A DNA stretch of 41,314 nucleotides from positions 1 through 41,314 of the forward strand of contig CACAXU010000006.1 in the NCBI GenBank assembly GCA_902536515.1, given 5' to 3'. Below the pieces are notes generated by a model that was given only the letters and a program-made list of their open reading frames with translations, did not search any database and was not told where the DNA came from. Below, in pieces: positions 15,234 to 23,793 of this stretch. The DNA comes from an uncultured Litorivicinus sp. (GTDB lineage: Bacteria; Pseudomonadota; Gammaproteobacteria; Pseudomonadales; Litorivicinaceae). The number at the start of each line of letters is the position of its first letter. Within the stretch, counting starts at the first letter, position 1. A program made the position numbers and the translations under genes.

Positions 15234-16555
15234 ATACGTCATTGGACTTTGAATCCTTTGCGAATTCGTTAATGTCGAATCTCAAAATTACACCGCCTCA
15301 ACGAGTCGGTACGGTTGTCCGTGTGGTTGGTATGACGCTCGAAGCGAGAGGGTTAATCGCTCCTGTGGGTTCGTTGTGCAGTATTGTGAGCAAAGGACAC
15401 GGTGACTTTCATGCTGAAGTGATCGGGTTTGATAATGAAACGCTCTATTTGATGCCATTTTCCGAGCCGGTTGGTGTTCATCCCGGATCTCACGTGAGGC
15501 TCATCAGCACGACCGCAAAAGCAGAGCTCGGGGACGCACAACTGGGGCGCGTCCTTGACGGATTGGGTCGCCCACTTGATGGTAAGCCAATGCCGTTGGC
15601 TGATCGCACACTTGGACTCCAAGGTCTGATCATTAATCCGATGGAAAGAGGCGAGATTACCGAAGCGTTAGATGTTGGGATTAAAACGATCAATGGTTTG
15701 TTGACACTTGGCCGTGGGCAACGGGTTGGTTTGATGGCGGGATCTGGTGTTGGAAAAAGTGTGCTGTTAGGCATGATGTCAAAATACACCGAAGCTGACG
15801 TCGTCGTGATTGGCTTGATCGGCGAACGTGGTCGAGAAGTGAAAGAATTCATCTCCTATAGTTTAGGGCGACAAGGATTGGAAAAGTCGATCGTAATCGC
15901 TTCCCCAGCAAATGAGTCTCCGGTTTTGCGATTACGTGCCACCTTGCTGGCGCATCTGGTCGCTGAATACTGGCGGGACCAGGGGAAAAATGTTTTGTTA
16001 TTAGTCGATTCGATTACACGGGTTGCACATGCACAACGAGAGATTGGTTTAGCTGTGGGTGAGCCGCCAACATCTAAAGGATATCCGCCTTCAGTGTTCG
16101 CCATGATTCCACGGCTGATTGAGCGAGCAGGTGTGGGTCGCCACGGTCATGGCTCGATTACAGCAATTTATACGGTACTCGCTGAAGGTGACGACCGTGC
16201 TGATCCGATTGTTGATATCGCACGAGCGTCTCTAGACGGCCAAGTTATGCTGTCGCGTCGATTGGCTGATGCAGCGATGTATCCGGCGATTGATCTCGAA
16301 GGTTCAGTGAGTCGGGTTGCAGACCAGATTGTCTCGACGGACTGGCTGAAACGGGCGAATCGATTCAGACGCTTGTGGACGCTCTATCAGCAAAATAAGG
16401 ATCTCATTCAAATTGGTGCTTATGAACAAGGTTCCAATCCAGAAATCGACGAGGCCATTCAAAAACGAGCTTCTCTCGAGGCATTTATGACCCAGGAGTC
16501 TACAGAGCGTTTCACCGTCCAGCAAACTGAACAATTGCTGTCGGGGATTGTGTAA
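15230..16555 (+). CDS. fliI: Flagellar export ATPase FliI
   Basis: The 441-residue protein is an F1-beta-like ATPase. Walker A is GLMAGSGVGKSVLLGM at about residues 164-179, followed by VIGLIGERGREVKEFI, Walker B NVLLLVDSITRVAHAQREI, and GEPPTSKGYPPSVFAMIPRLIERAG. The C-terminal part carries DAAMYPAIDLEGSVSR. It powers unfolding and entry of flagellar substrates at the cytoplasmic face. Its ATG overlaps the fliH TGA and its stop overlaps the fliJ ATG (TAATG). Confidence 0.97.
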   Translation: MNTSLDFESFANSLMSNLKITPPQRVGTVVRVVGMTLEARGLIAPVGSLCSIVSKGHGDFHAEVIGFDNETLYLMPFSEPVGVHPGSHVRLISTTAKAELGDAQLGRVLDGLGRPLDGKPMPLADRTLGLQGLIINPMERGEITEALDVGIKTINGLLTLGRGQRVGLMAGSGVGKSVLLGMMSKYTEADVVVIGLIGERGREVKEFISYSLGRQGLEKSIVIASPANESPVLRLRATLLAHLVAEYWRDQGKNVLLLVDSITRVAHAQREIGLAVGEPPTSKGYPPSVFAMIPRLIERAGVGRHGHGSITAIYTVLAEGDDRADPIVDIARASLDGQVMLSRRLADAAMYPAIDLEGSVSRVADQIVSTDWLKRANRFRRLWTLYQQNKDLIQIGAYEQGSNPEIDEAIQKRASLEAFMTQESTERFTVQQTEQLLSGIV

Positions 16556-16986
16556 TGGCGAATTGGAAGGTCATGGTCCAGCGAGAGCAAGCGGCGCGTG
16601 ATCGTGAAGGTAAAAAGTTAGGTCAATTGCTCAGTCGTCATGATGAATATACTGAACTAAGGTTGAAAACCTGCTCGATATTGACGCAGTACGAAGAACA
16701 GCTTACATCGGCACAAGATCATTCACGCTCACTGGCAGACACACAGTTGTATCGGGTTTCGATTGCGCAGATGCGAACTGCTCTTCAGCAAATTGATGGG
16801 CAAATCTATCAGCTGGCGATGCAGATTGGTCAAGCTCGGGCAAAATTGAGGCTAATCGAACGAGAGCGTCAGAAGTACCAATTACTTTTCGACCAGCAAG
16901 TCGAACAGGCGCGAGCTGAGTTATTGAGGGACGAACGACGCGTGTTAGACGAGTACTCCATCCAACGATTCAATCAGCAAAACTAA
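16555..16986 (+). CDS. fliJ: Flagellar export protein FliJ
   Basis: The 143-residue protein is almost wholly charged helix, as expected for the FliJ coiled-coil hairpin, with EYTELRLKTCSILTQYEEQL and the conserved RERQKYQLLFDQQVEQARAE region near the C-terminus. FliJ is the central stalk of the FliI ring and contacts FlhA. Identification rests on position directly after fliI, length and coiled-coil character. Its TAA stop forms the start of the -35 element of the promoter that follows. Confidence 0.88.
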   Translation: MANWKVMVQREQAARDREGKKLGQLLSRHDEYTELRLKTCSILTQYEEQLTSAQDHSRSLADTQLYRVSIAQMRTALQQIDGQIYQLAMQIGQARAKLRLIERERQKYQLLFDQQVEQARAELLRDERRVLDEYSIQRFNQQN

Positions 16987-17010
16987 AGTTGGCTCAAACT
17001 TTGCTGATAA
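16984..17010 (+). promoter_or_regulatory. Sigma28 (FliA) promoter before fliK
   Basis: TAAA (16984-16987), exactly 15 bases, then GCTGATAA (17003-17010), seven of eight consensus bases. It begins in the fliJ stop codon and fully contains a sigma54-type site. Confidence 0.65.
16990..17005 (+). promoter_or_regulatory. Sigma54 promoter before fliK, nested in the sigma28 site
   Basis: TGGCTC (16990-16995) and TTGCT (17001-17005) with exact GG-N10-GC spacing. One base of the -24 element departs from TGGCAC. It lies 40 bases before the fliK ATG. Confidence 0.6.
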
Positions 17011-17045
17011 TCCTAGTACTTGAGATAGGGTGAGGATCACAGCGC

Positions 17046-18335
17046 ATGCCTGCGGGATTAAATCTTCCAACAAATATCAGTCTGAAAACCGCTTCTGACT
17101 CTGGAAGTCCAGAGATGGAGGGGCATTCAGTATCCTCAGGAGTTGCAAAAGATGGTTCTGGATTTGCGAATGTCATGAGCAAATTCTCTTCTGAGACAAC
17201 CAATATCGGCAAATCATTGCCGGAGGACAGGGTTGTGATGGCCAAAAATCAGCAACTCCAAGATCACAGTGATCTACTTCGAGAAGTCGCAGAGTCAATG
17301 ACGATGCCAATCACGGGAGAGATTAAGCTGGTTACTGGTAAGACCCAGGTTTCTGAAGAATCTTTGTTGGAATTTATGAATGAGCAGGGATTATCGCGAT
17401 CAGAAATAGTCGCAGTTTTGTCGAATGCTGAGATCAGTCGAGTCATTGAGCCACAAACGGAAATGGGAATCTTAACTACGGGTGATTGGTTGCAGACAAA
17501 AGTAAAGGTGGAAAGTCCCGTCGGTGATAAGGTGATTGAAACTTCAGAAGCGGTACAGGTGAACACATCAGCACTAGTGCTTAAAGAGCTATTAGAGACG
17601 CAAATGAAGACGCGGCTGGGTCAGACAAAGCCGTCTCACATTGTAGAGATCATTGCCAGTAAGGCCGCGATTCAGCAACTGATAAATAGTGCGAGCCAAC
17701 ATGAGGCTGTCACAGAGCCAGTCTATGATTTATTCGAATCAATAAGTTTGGGTCGTTCCAGTGGTGATTCCGAGACATCTTCTCAAAATCACCGAGATCC
17801 TAGCTCATTATTTGCAACATTCGCCCGCGCGTCCACCGAGACTGCGATGACTCAATCCGAAATGAAGGATTTCCGTTCGTTTCTTGCCGATCATTTACGA
17901 CGCGCAGAAACCGTTCAGCAATTGACTGATCGGTTGGGAGTCTTTGTCGCGAAGCAAGTGACAGCGCAGATGAGTCAAGGTAGGTGGAGTATTGACTTGA
18001 CCTTGCATCCAGCTGAGCTTGGCAGTATTAAAGTGGATATGGAAATGACAGAGCGTGGGCTTGAGGCCACGTTCCGAGCCAGCCAGGGGGTGACCCGTGA
18101 CCTATTGATGGAATCCATGCCTCGTTTGAAACAGTGGTTTGAAGAAGGTGGCATCAATGTTGCTTACTCTGGATTATCGCAAGATTCAGGAACGAATCAG
18201 TCAACAAGCGACGAGCAGCCCAATAAAACTGCGCAGTCGACAAACGAAATGGCATCGACAGAAGAGTCTGGCGAGCCAGTAGAGACAAATGAAGTGACGG
18301 GACTCGATCCCGGACGATTGGACATTCGAGTGTAA
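17046..18335 (+). CDS. fliK: Flagellar hook-length control protein FliK
   Basis: The 429-residue protein has a variable serine/threonine-rich N-terminal ruler part and the conserved C-terminal switch domain at about residues 295-385: VFVAKQVTAQMSQGRWSI, then DLTLHPAELGSIKVDMEM and LEATFRASQGVTRDLLMESM with PRLKQWFEEGGINV. The LHPAELG motif is the family hallmark. FliK is secreted, measures hook length and signals FlhB to switch substrate class. A second FliK-like gene lies at 35533-37185. The fliK gene has its own dual promoter after a 59-base gap. Confidence 0.93.
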   Translation: MPAGLNLPTNISLKTASDSGSPEMEGHSVSSGVAKDGSGFANVMSKFSSETTNIGKSLPEDRVVMAKNQQLQDHSDLLREVAESMTMPITGEIKLVTGKTQVSEESLLEFMNEQGLSRSEIVAVLSNAEISRVIEPQTEMGILTTGDWLQTKVKVESPVGDKVIETSEAVQVNTSALVLKELLETQMKTRLGQTKPSHIVEIIASKAAIQQLINSASQHEAVTEPVYDLFESISLGRSSGDSETSSQNHRDPSSLFATFARASTETAMTQSEMKDFRSFLADHLRRAETVQQLTDRLGVFVAKQVTAQMSQGRWSIDLTLHPAELGSIKVDMEMTERGLEATFRASQGVTRDLLMESMPRLKQWFEEGGINVAYSGLSQDSGTNQSTSDEQPNKTAQSTNEMASTEESGEPVETNEVTGLDPGRLDIRV

Positions 18336-18347
18336 AGAGGATTAAAA

Positions 18348-18926
18348 ATGGCAGACGAACAAGTTGATGGTCAGGAAGAAGGTAAGAAAGGTGGTCTGAT
18401 TAAGATCGTACTTCTTGTCGTTGGTATCGTCTTTGTTGTGATGCTGACGATTGGTCTGACTTTGTACTTCACTGGATTTTTTGATCCTGGGGCTGAAGAG
18501 GCTGCTGAACAGCAGATTTCGGCGTTGGAATCAGAAGCAGCACAAGCTGCTGAAGAAGCCGCTCAGCAACCGGCAAAGATTCAATTGGAAGCGCCGGCAG
18601 TGGAGAAGTTTGAGACTGTTTACTACGAGCTTGACCGGGAATTTCTTGCAAACGTGTCTGACTCGCGAAAGGTCATGCAAATCAAGCTTGCTATCATGAC
18701 ACACTACGACGAGCAGGTGATAGCCAATATTGAAAAGCATGTTTTCGCAGTGCGCTCTGAAGTGCTTGATATTATGCGGCAGGTGACAGAAAACGATCTA
18801 GTTAGTTCAGATTTCCGGATCAACCTAGCCGAAAATATTCGGATCGCGATGAATGCAACCTTGGAAGAAGCTGAAGACTTTGGCGGAATAGAGAAAGTGT
18901 ATTTCGTCGAATTCATCGTTCAGTAG
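18348..18926 (+). CDS. fliL: Flagellar basal body-associated protein FliL
   Basis: The 192-residue protein has a cytoplasmic lysine-rich start, one membrane helix at about residues 18-42 (IKIVLLVVGIVFVVMLTIG), an alanine/glutamate-rich linker and the periplasmic FliL domain, with VYYELDREFLANVSDSRKVMQI and the C-terminal GGIEKVYFVEFIVQ. FliL surrounds and stabilises stators under load. AGAGG precedes the ATG. It is the first gene of the fliLMNO segment and is 12 bases from fliK. Confidence 0.94.
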   Translation: MADEQVDGQEEGKKGGLIKIVLLVVGIVFVVMLTIGLTLYFTGFFDPGAEEAAEQQISALESEAAQAAEEAAQQPAKIQLEAPAVEKFETVYYELDREFLANVSDSRKVMQIKLAIMTHYDEQVIANIEKHVFAVRSEVLDIMRQVTENDLVSSDFRINLAENIRIAMNATLEEAEDFGGIEKVYFVEFIVQ

Positions 18927-18937
18927 GAGACGATCCT

Positions 18938-19933
18938 GTGGCTGATACAACATTGACGTCTGAAGAGCTCGATGCGTTAAATACGGGCGTAAGTTCAGGG
19001 GAAATCGAGGTAGATACTGGTCTTAACGTGCATGCGAATGTGGTTAAGCACGATCTCACCGCCGAAGACTCGACACTTGGTATCAATCTCTCGGCCATTG
19101 ATATGGTCAATGAGCGCTTTGTCCGCATGTTTCGCCTTGGGTTACTTGAGGTGTTACGGACGAGCCCTCGAGTGAATTTGACCAAAGCCAAGATCGTGAA
19201 GTTTGGTGAGTATTTGCCGGATTTGAAACCGCCATTATCAGTCACAACGATCCGGGCGAACCCGCTGCGTGGTTCGTCGATGGTCTTGATAGAACCTAAT
19301 ATCATTTTCTCGGCCTTGGATAATTTCTTTGGTGGGTTTGGTCGTGGCATTGGGACTTTACCACCAGGACGATTATTTACCCCAACTGAAAGCCGTATCA
19401 TAAAGTTGATGCTAGATCAGTTATTTATGTCTCTACAGGAGGCGTGGTCTCCATTGCTGCCGATGGAGATTGAGGCTATCGGGTCAGAAATTAACCCGCA
19501 GTTCGCCCAAATTGTTGATGAAAACGAGCTTGTGATATTGACCCGATGCGAAATTGAAATTGGACAAAACGTTAATGGGTTCATCGACATTGTGTATCCA
19601 TATGCGGCGGTCAAGCCTTATCGAGAGCTGTTGAAGAGCCGGCTTCGTACCGGTGAGGGTGATGATGAGAAAGATCGCACCTGGATTCACAATATGGAAC
19701 TTGCTGCAGGTGATGCAACATTGGGTGCCAAAGTCGAATTAGCCAAGGTAAAAATTCCAGTGAGCGCATTTGAACAGCTTGAAGAAGGTCAGGTAGTGTT
19801 CTTTAAAAAACCTGACTTTGCGCGGCTATTGATTAATGAAATTCCGGTCTATGAGGTCGCTGTGGGCACGCACGGCACCCAAGTCGGTGTGCGGATTGAA
19901 AACTCAATCAAACCTGATGATTCAAACGAATAA
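18938..19933 (+). CDS. fliM: Flagellar motor switch protein FliM
   Basis: It starts with GTG at 18938 behind TAGGAG. The 331-residue protein keeps an N-terminal CheY-binding-like peptide (LTSEELDAL, residues 6-14), although the usual second leucine of DALL is Asn here. The middle domain includes RFVRMFRLGLLEVLRTSPRV and ALDNFFGGFGRGIG, and the C-terminal SPOA domain includes LGAKVELAKVKIPVSAFEQL. FliM is the C-ring scaffold and receives CheY-P. No chemotaxis genes are in the window, but the peptide suggests that CheY control still exists elsewhere in the genome. Confidence 0.96.
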   Translation: MADTTLTSEELDALNTGVSSGEIEVDTGLNVHANVVKHDLTAEDSTLGINLSAIDMVNERFVRMFRLGLLEVLRTSPRVNLTKAKIVKFGEYLPDLKPPLSVTTIRANPLRGSSMVLIEPNIIFSALDNFFGGFGRGIGTLPPGRLFTPTESRIIKLMLDQLFMSLQEAWSPLLPMEIEAIGSEINPQFAQIVDENELVILTRCEIEIGQNVNGFIDIVYPYAAVKPYRELLKSRLRTGEGDDEKDRTWIHNMELAAGDATLGAKVELAKVKIPVSAFEQLEEGQVVFFKKPDFARLLINEIPVYEVAVGTHGTQVGVRIENSIKPDDSNE

Positions 19934-19957
19934 TTAGCTAATGACAGGAGAATGACA

Positions 19958-20308
19958 TTGAGCGAATTTGAAACCGATGAGAACACAGAGGGCACAGTCG
20001 AAGCTGAAGCCACTGAGGACAAAAGTCAGGAGGGCTCAGAAGCCAAGCCGTCAATGAATCGCGAGGTGATCCAGAACATTCCGATTACGCTCGCAATCGA
20101 GGTTGGCCGAGCATCTCTAAAAATCCGTGATTTGATGCGTCTGACACAAGGCAGTGTCGTTGAATTGGATCGTCTAGCCGGAGAGCCGCTTGACATTGTT
20201 GTGAATGATACCGTCGTTGCACAAGGCGAAGTGGTTTTGGTGAATGATCGATACGGCGTCAGGTTGACCAAAGTTGTCTCTGCAGCGGACCGAATCAAAA
20301 ACTTGTGA
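19958..20308 (+). CDS. fliN: Flagellar motor switch protein FliN
   Basis: The ATG at 19952 lies only one base after GGAG, too close for initiation. The in-frame TTG at 19958 is seven bases away, so I choose TTG, giving MSEFETDE at the N-terminus and 116 residues. An acidic N-terminal stretch precedes the SPOA domain: VIQNIPITLAIEVGRASLKI, LTQGSVVELDRLAGEPLDI, then VVLVNDRYGVRLTKV. FliN forms the base of the C ring and docks FliH. The gene is 24 bases after fliM. Confidence 0.95.
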   Translation: MSEFETDENTEGTVEAEATEDKSQEGSEAKPSMNREVIQNIPITLAIEVGRASLKIRDLMRLTQGSVVELDRLAGEPLDIVVNDTVVAQGEVVLVNDRYGVRLTKVVSAADRIKNL

Positions 20309-20319
20309 TGGATAATTAA

Positions 20320-20640
20320 GTGGAATATGTCGACTGGGCGTCGTTTGCCGCCAGTTTTGGTTTAGTCATCGGATTGATCCTTGTGACTTTGTGGGGTTTC
20401 AAGCGTTATGGGCAAATGCAATTTCCGAAAAAGCATGGTGACGCAGCCATTCAAGTTGTTGAGTCTCATGTAATGGGGCCTCGACAGCGCATTGTTCTTA
20501 TCCACTGTGACAATCAGAGAATACTAGTCGGTTTGTCGCCACAAGGTTTTGCGCATCTCGGGCAATGGACGTCTGATGCAACGCCACCAGACCCCTCGTT
20601 TGCGGAAACATTGAAAGCTGTGGATCCGGGTTCGGAATAA
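20320..20640 (+). CDS. fliO: Flagellar biosynthesis protein FliO
   Basis: It starts with GTG at 20320, 11 bases after fliN, with only a weak GGAT ribosome site. The 106-residue protein has one membrane helix at about residues 8-26 (FAASFGLVIGLILVTLWGF) and a cytoplasmic domain with VVESHVMGPRQRIVLIHCDNQRILVGLS, the common FliO pattern. FliO assists assembly of the FliP ring. It ends the fliE-O transcription block; a sigma54 promoter follows. Confidence 0.9.
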   Translation: MEYVDWASFAASFGLVIGLILVTLWGFKRYGQMQFPKKHGDAAIQVVESHVMGPRQRIVLIHCDNQRILVGLSPQGFAHLGQWTSDATPPDPSFAETLKAVDPGSE

Positions 20641-20685
20641 AATACCTTTAATTACGCATATCATGACGGCAGGTTCAGTTCTGTC

Positions 20686-20701
20686 TGGCATTTTATTTGC
20701 T
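20686..20701 (+). promoter_or_regulatory. Sigma54 promoter for fliPQR-flhB
   Basis: TGGCAT (20686-20691) and TTGCT (20697-20701) with exact GG-N10-GC spacing, in the 131-base gap between fliO and fliP. It lies about 70 bases before the fliP ATG. It splits what is one operon in many relatives. Confidence 0.88.
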
Positions 20702-20771
20702 ACCTCTAGTATCAGTGCTTTGATTCTTAATCAGAATGGATCTAAGTGATTGAAATTAGGGAATTAATTTG

Positions 20772-21563
20772 ATGTCGATTTGTCGTCATAAAAACTGTTT
20801 TCGGTGGTTTCGATATCTCCGAGTCATTGGCCAGAGTCTTTGTTTTCTCATGGCTTCCTTAATTTTTTCAAGTTCGGCGATGGCGGAAACTTTGCCGATC
20901 ATGACAGTCATCGAGCAAGAGGGTGCGACACAATATAGCCTCACACTGCAGCTTCTTGCATTGATGACGCTACTTTCTCTGTTACCTGCGTTACTTCTCG
21001 GTATGACATCATTCATCCGAATCATTATCGTTTTGTCCTTGTTGAGACAGGCGCTTGGCACAATGCAGACGCCGCCGAACCGTGTTTTGTTGGGGATCGC
21101 TTTATTTCTCACACTCTTCGTGATGGAACCTGTTCTAACCGCGGTATACGACATGGCTATCTTTCCATATTTGAATGAAGAGATATCGATTGAAGCGGCA
21201 ATTGCAGCGGCAGAGGCTCCAATGCGCGGGTTTATGCTAAATCAAACTCGCGAGGAAGATATTGCAATGTTTACTGAGATTGCCGGTGATGGTCCAATTG
21301 CGAGCCCAGAAGAGGTTCCTTTTTCGATACTCGCACCAGCATTCATTACTTCCGAGCTGAAAAGCGCTTTTGTCATTGGTTTTATGATTTATATCCCTTT
21401 TGTCATTCTTGATTTGATTGTGGCGAGTGTATTGATGTCGATGGGTATGATGATGTTATCGCCAATGATGATCTCGATGCCATTTAAGTTGATGTTGTTT
21501 GTTTTGGTTGATGGCTGGACTCTGATCATGGGGTCTTTGGCATCAAGCTTTGCGATGCCTTAG
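20772..21563 (+). CDS. fliP: Flagellar export gate protein FliP
   Basis: I use the ATG at 20772; a TTG one codon earlier is possible. The 263-residue protein has a cleavable signal (LCFLMASLIFSSSAMA), as in E. coli FliP, then LLALMTLLSLLPALLLGMTSFIRIIIVLSLLRQALGTMQTPPN, which is highly conserved. The C-terminal half has SAFVIGFMIYIPFVILDLIV and SMGMMMLSPMMISMPFKLMLFVLVDGW. Five FliP subunits form the channel core with FliQ and FliR. The next gene follows after nine bases. Confidence 0.97.
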   Translation: MSICRHKNCFRWFRYLRVIGQSLCFLMASLIFSSSAMAETLPIMTVIEQEGATQYSLTLQLLALMTLLSLLPALLLGMTSFIRIIIVLSLLRQALGTMQTPPNRVLLGIALFLTLFVMEPVLTAVYDMAIFPYLNEEISIEAAIAAAEAPMRGFMLNQTREEDIAMFTEIAGDGPIASPEEVPFSILAPAFITSELKSAFVIGFMIYIPFVILDLIVASVLMSMGMMMLSPMMISMPFKLMLFVLVDGWTLIMGSLASSFAMP

Positions 21564-21572
21564 GAGGTTAAT

Positions 21573-21842
21573 ATGGATACAGCGATGGTTGTTGACTTGG
21601 GTCGAGAATCTCTATTTGTCGCAGTGATGATTGCTTCGCCGATGCTGGCGATAGCTTTGGCAGTTGGTCTACTTATTGGTATTGTGCAGGCCGCAACATC
21701 AATCAATGAAATGACCCTTTCCTTCATCCCGAAACTCGCAGCATTGGTGATCGTCCTAATGATACTGGGGTCATGGCAAATTTCTGTCCTTGTCGATTTC
21801 ACTCGCCGTCTTTTCGAGCGAATCCCTACATTTTTCATGTAG
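21573..21842 (+). CDS. fliQ: Flagellar export gate protein FliQ
   Basis: The 89-residue protein has two membrane helices (AVMIASPMLAIALAVGLLIG and LAALVIVLMILGSWQISVLV) joined by the conserved VQAATSINEMTLSFIPK loop. Length and pattern are standard for FliQ. AGGAGG precedes the ATG. Four copies wrap around the FliP/FliR core. Confidence 0.97.
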   Translation: MDTAMVVDLGRESLFVAVMIASPMLAIALAVGLLIGIVQAATSINEMTLSFIPKLAALVIVLMILGSWQISVLVDFTRRLFERIPTFFM

Positions 21843-21851
21843 GAGTCTGAT

Positions 21852-22631
21852 TTGGAGCTTTTTGTCGCTGATTTGATTGAACGGTTCTATACGGCTTTGT
21901 GGCCGTTTCTCCGGATCGGCGCAATGTTAGTTGCTGTTCCGATCTTATCGATCGACGCTGTGACTGTCAGGATTCGAGTTTTCCTCACGTTATTGTTGAC
22001 GATTTTGGTCTATCCCTTGGTGGATTGGCCGGTCATTGATCCTGTTTCGGCCGTGGGACTGAGTGAGATTTTCAATCAAATACTCATCGGTTTAGTAATG
22101 GGATTCTTCCTCCAAATTGTAACAGCAGCTGTCGTTCTCGCTGGGCAAGCGATCTCCAACTCAATGGGACTCGCAATGGCGACCATGGTTGATCCGAGCA
22201 TGGGAAACGTTCCTTTGGTCTCTCAGTTTATGTTGATCTTGGCGACACTGATATTCTTGGGGGTGGGCGGTCATATGCTGCTCATCGGCATCTTACTGCG
22301 CAGTTTTGAGACCTATCCCGTAGGTCTGGCATTCATTGGCCAAAGTACATATGGAACACTGATTGAATGGTGCGCAATGATTTTTGTTGGCGGGGTTTTA
22401 CTCGCCTTGCCAATTATGGTCGCGCTATTACTCGTGAATATTGGAGTTGGCGTGATTGCCCGTGCCGCACCGAGCCTCAACATTTTTGCAATTGGTTTTC
22501 CGGTATTTTTTATGACCGGTTATGCTGTTTTGATTTTATCTTTAGCTGGCATTGGCTCTCGAATGCAATGGCTATGGATGGAAGGTGTTGACCAAGTGAA
22601 GAACTTTGTCTTGGTACCGGGGGTGCTATAA
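21852..22631 (+). CDS. fliR: Flagellar export gate protein FliR
   Basis: It starts with TTG at 21852, with TAGGAG seven bases upstream; no ATG fits the N-terminus. The 259-residue membrane protein shows the FliR pattern: FLRIGAMLVAVPILSIDAV, FFLQIVTAAVVLAGQAISNSMGLAMA, VDPSMGNVPLVSQF and NIGVGVIARAAPSLNIFAIGFPV. FliR is the single-copy gate subunit. Its stop overlaps the flhB ATG (TAATG). Confidence 0.96.
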   Translation: MELFVADLIERFYTALWPFLRIGAMLVAVPILSIDAVTVRIRVFLTLLLTILVYPLVDWPVIDPVSAVGLSEIFNQILIGLVMGFFLQIVTAAVVLAGQAISNSMGLAMATMVDPSMGNVPLVSQFMLILATLIFLGVGGHMLLIGILLRSFETYPVGLAFIGQSTYGTLIEWCAMIFVGGVLLALPIMVALLLVNIGVGVIARAAPSLNIFAIGFPVFFMTGYAVLILSLAGIGSRMQWLWMEGVDQVKNFVLVPGVL

Positions 22632-23782
22632 TGGCTGAAGATACTCCAGACGACGATCAGAAGACCGAAGAGCCCACCGCCCGGCGGTTGCAAAAAGCCC
22701 GCGAGGACGGGCAGGTTCCGCGATCGCAAGAACTTGGGACTGCGGCCGTTATGATTAGTTCGATGGCTTTTTTGTATTTATCAGGTGGGTGGTTGCTTGG
22801 ACACCTATCACAGTTGTTCGCGGCGGGTTTTGTTATTGAGCGTCGCGATATTTTCTCTCCTTACGTCGGCCTAATGCATTTTCGGGATATCGGTCGAGAT
22901 GGTTTTATACTATTTATTCCATTGCTTCTCTTAACTTTTGTGGTCGCTATCCTCTCTTCATCAGCGATGGGTGGTTTGAATTGGTCCTGGAAGGCAACAG
23001 CCCCAAAAGCCAGCAAGTTGAATCCGTTGAATGGGTTGAAGCGGATGTTTGGCTTGCGCTCTTTAGTCGAATTGGTCAAATCCATTTTGAAATTTTCGTT
23101 CGTGGCAGCCGTACTTACCTATATGGTTTACGACTTTTCTGATGAGTTGATTGTGTTGTCCGCGATGAGTTTTGAGCCGGCAATGGAAGCGGCTGGGCAT
23201 ATAGTGGGACTCACCGCAGTTCTAGTGACCGTTACATTGGTGCTCATTGCAATGATCGATGTACCGTTTCAAAGCTTTGAATTCACCAAACGTATGCGAA
23301 TGACCAAACAAGAGGTCAAGGACGAGTTCAAAGATGTTGAGGGTCGGCCAGAAGTTAAAGCGCAGATCCGTCGAAAGCAGCGAGAGATGGCTGAATTACG
23401 AATGATGGATGCTGTTAAAGAAGCCGATGTTGTGATTACAAACCCAGAACATTTTGCAGTCGCTTTGGTTTATGATCCTGAATCAGATAGTGCTCCCATT
23501 GTGGTTGCGAAGGGGCTTGATCATGTTGCGTTGCGAATACGAAATAAAGCGAAAGAGCACGGAGTTGTACAAGTTGAGATTCCACCTCTGGCCCGTGCGC
23601 TTTATTTCACCACTGATCTCGATCAAGCAATCCCAGAGGATCTGTATTACGCGGTGGCTCAGGTGATTGCCTATGTCTTCAGTCTCGCCAGTTTGCGTCG
23701 TGATGGTCGAACAGGTCAGGTGCCGAATCCGGAGATCCCGGAACAATATCGCTTTGATACCGACGGTAATCTAAGCGACTGA
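22631..23782 (+). CDS. flhB: Flagellar export switch protein FlhB
   Basis: The 383-residue protein starts EDTPDDDQKTEEPTARRLQKAREDGQVPRSQEL, the standard FlhB N-terminus. Four membrane helices follow, then the cytoplasmic domain with KRMRMTKQEVKDEFKDVEGRPEVKAQIR. The self-cleavage site reads TNPEHFAVAL rather than the common NPTHYAVAL; the essential Asn-Pro and the His are kept. FlhB sits on the gate and, after cleavage, switches from rod/hook to filament export. It is followed by three unrecognised genes instead of flhA. Confidence 0.96.
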   Translation: MAEDTPDDDQKTEEPTARRLQKAREDGQVPRSQELGTAAVMISSMAFLYLSGGWLLGHLSQLFAAGFVIERRDIFSPYVGLMHFRDIGRDGFILFIPLLLLTFVVAILSSSAMGGLNWSWKATAPKASKLNPLNGLKRMFGLRSLVELVKSILKFSFVAAVLTYMVYDFSDELIVLSAMSFEPAMEAAGHIVGLTAVLVTVTLVLIAMIDVPFQSFEFTKRMRMTKQEVKDEFKDVEGRPEVKAQIRRKQREMAELRMMDAVKEADVVITNPEHFAVALVYDPESDSAPIVVAKGLDHVALRIRNKAKEHGVVQVEIPPLARALYFTTDLDQAIPEDLYYAVAQVIAYVFSLASLRRDGRTGQVPNPEIPEQYRFDTDGNLSD

Positions 23783-23793
23783 GAGGGAGTGTG

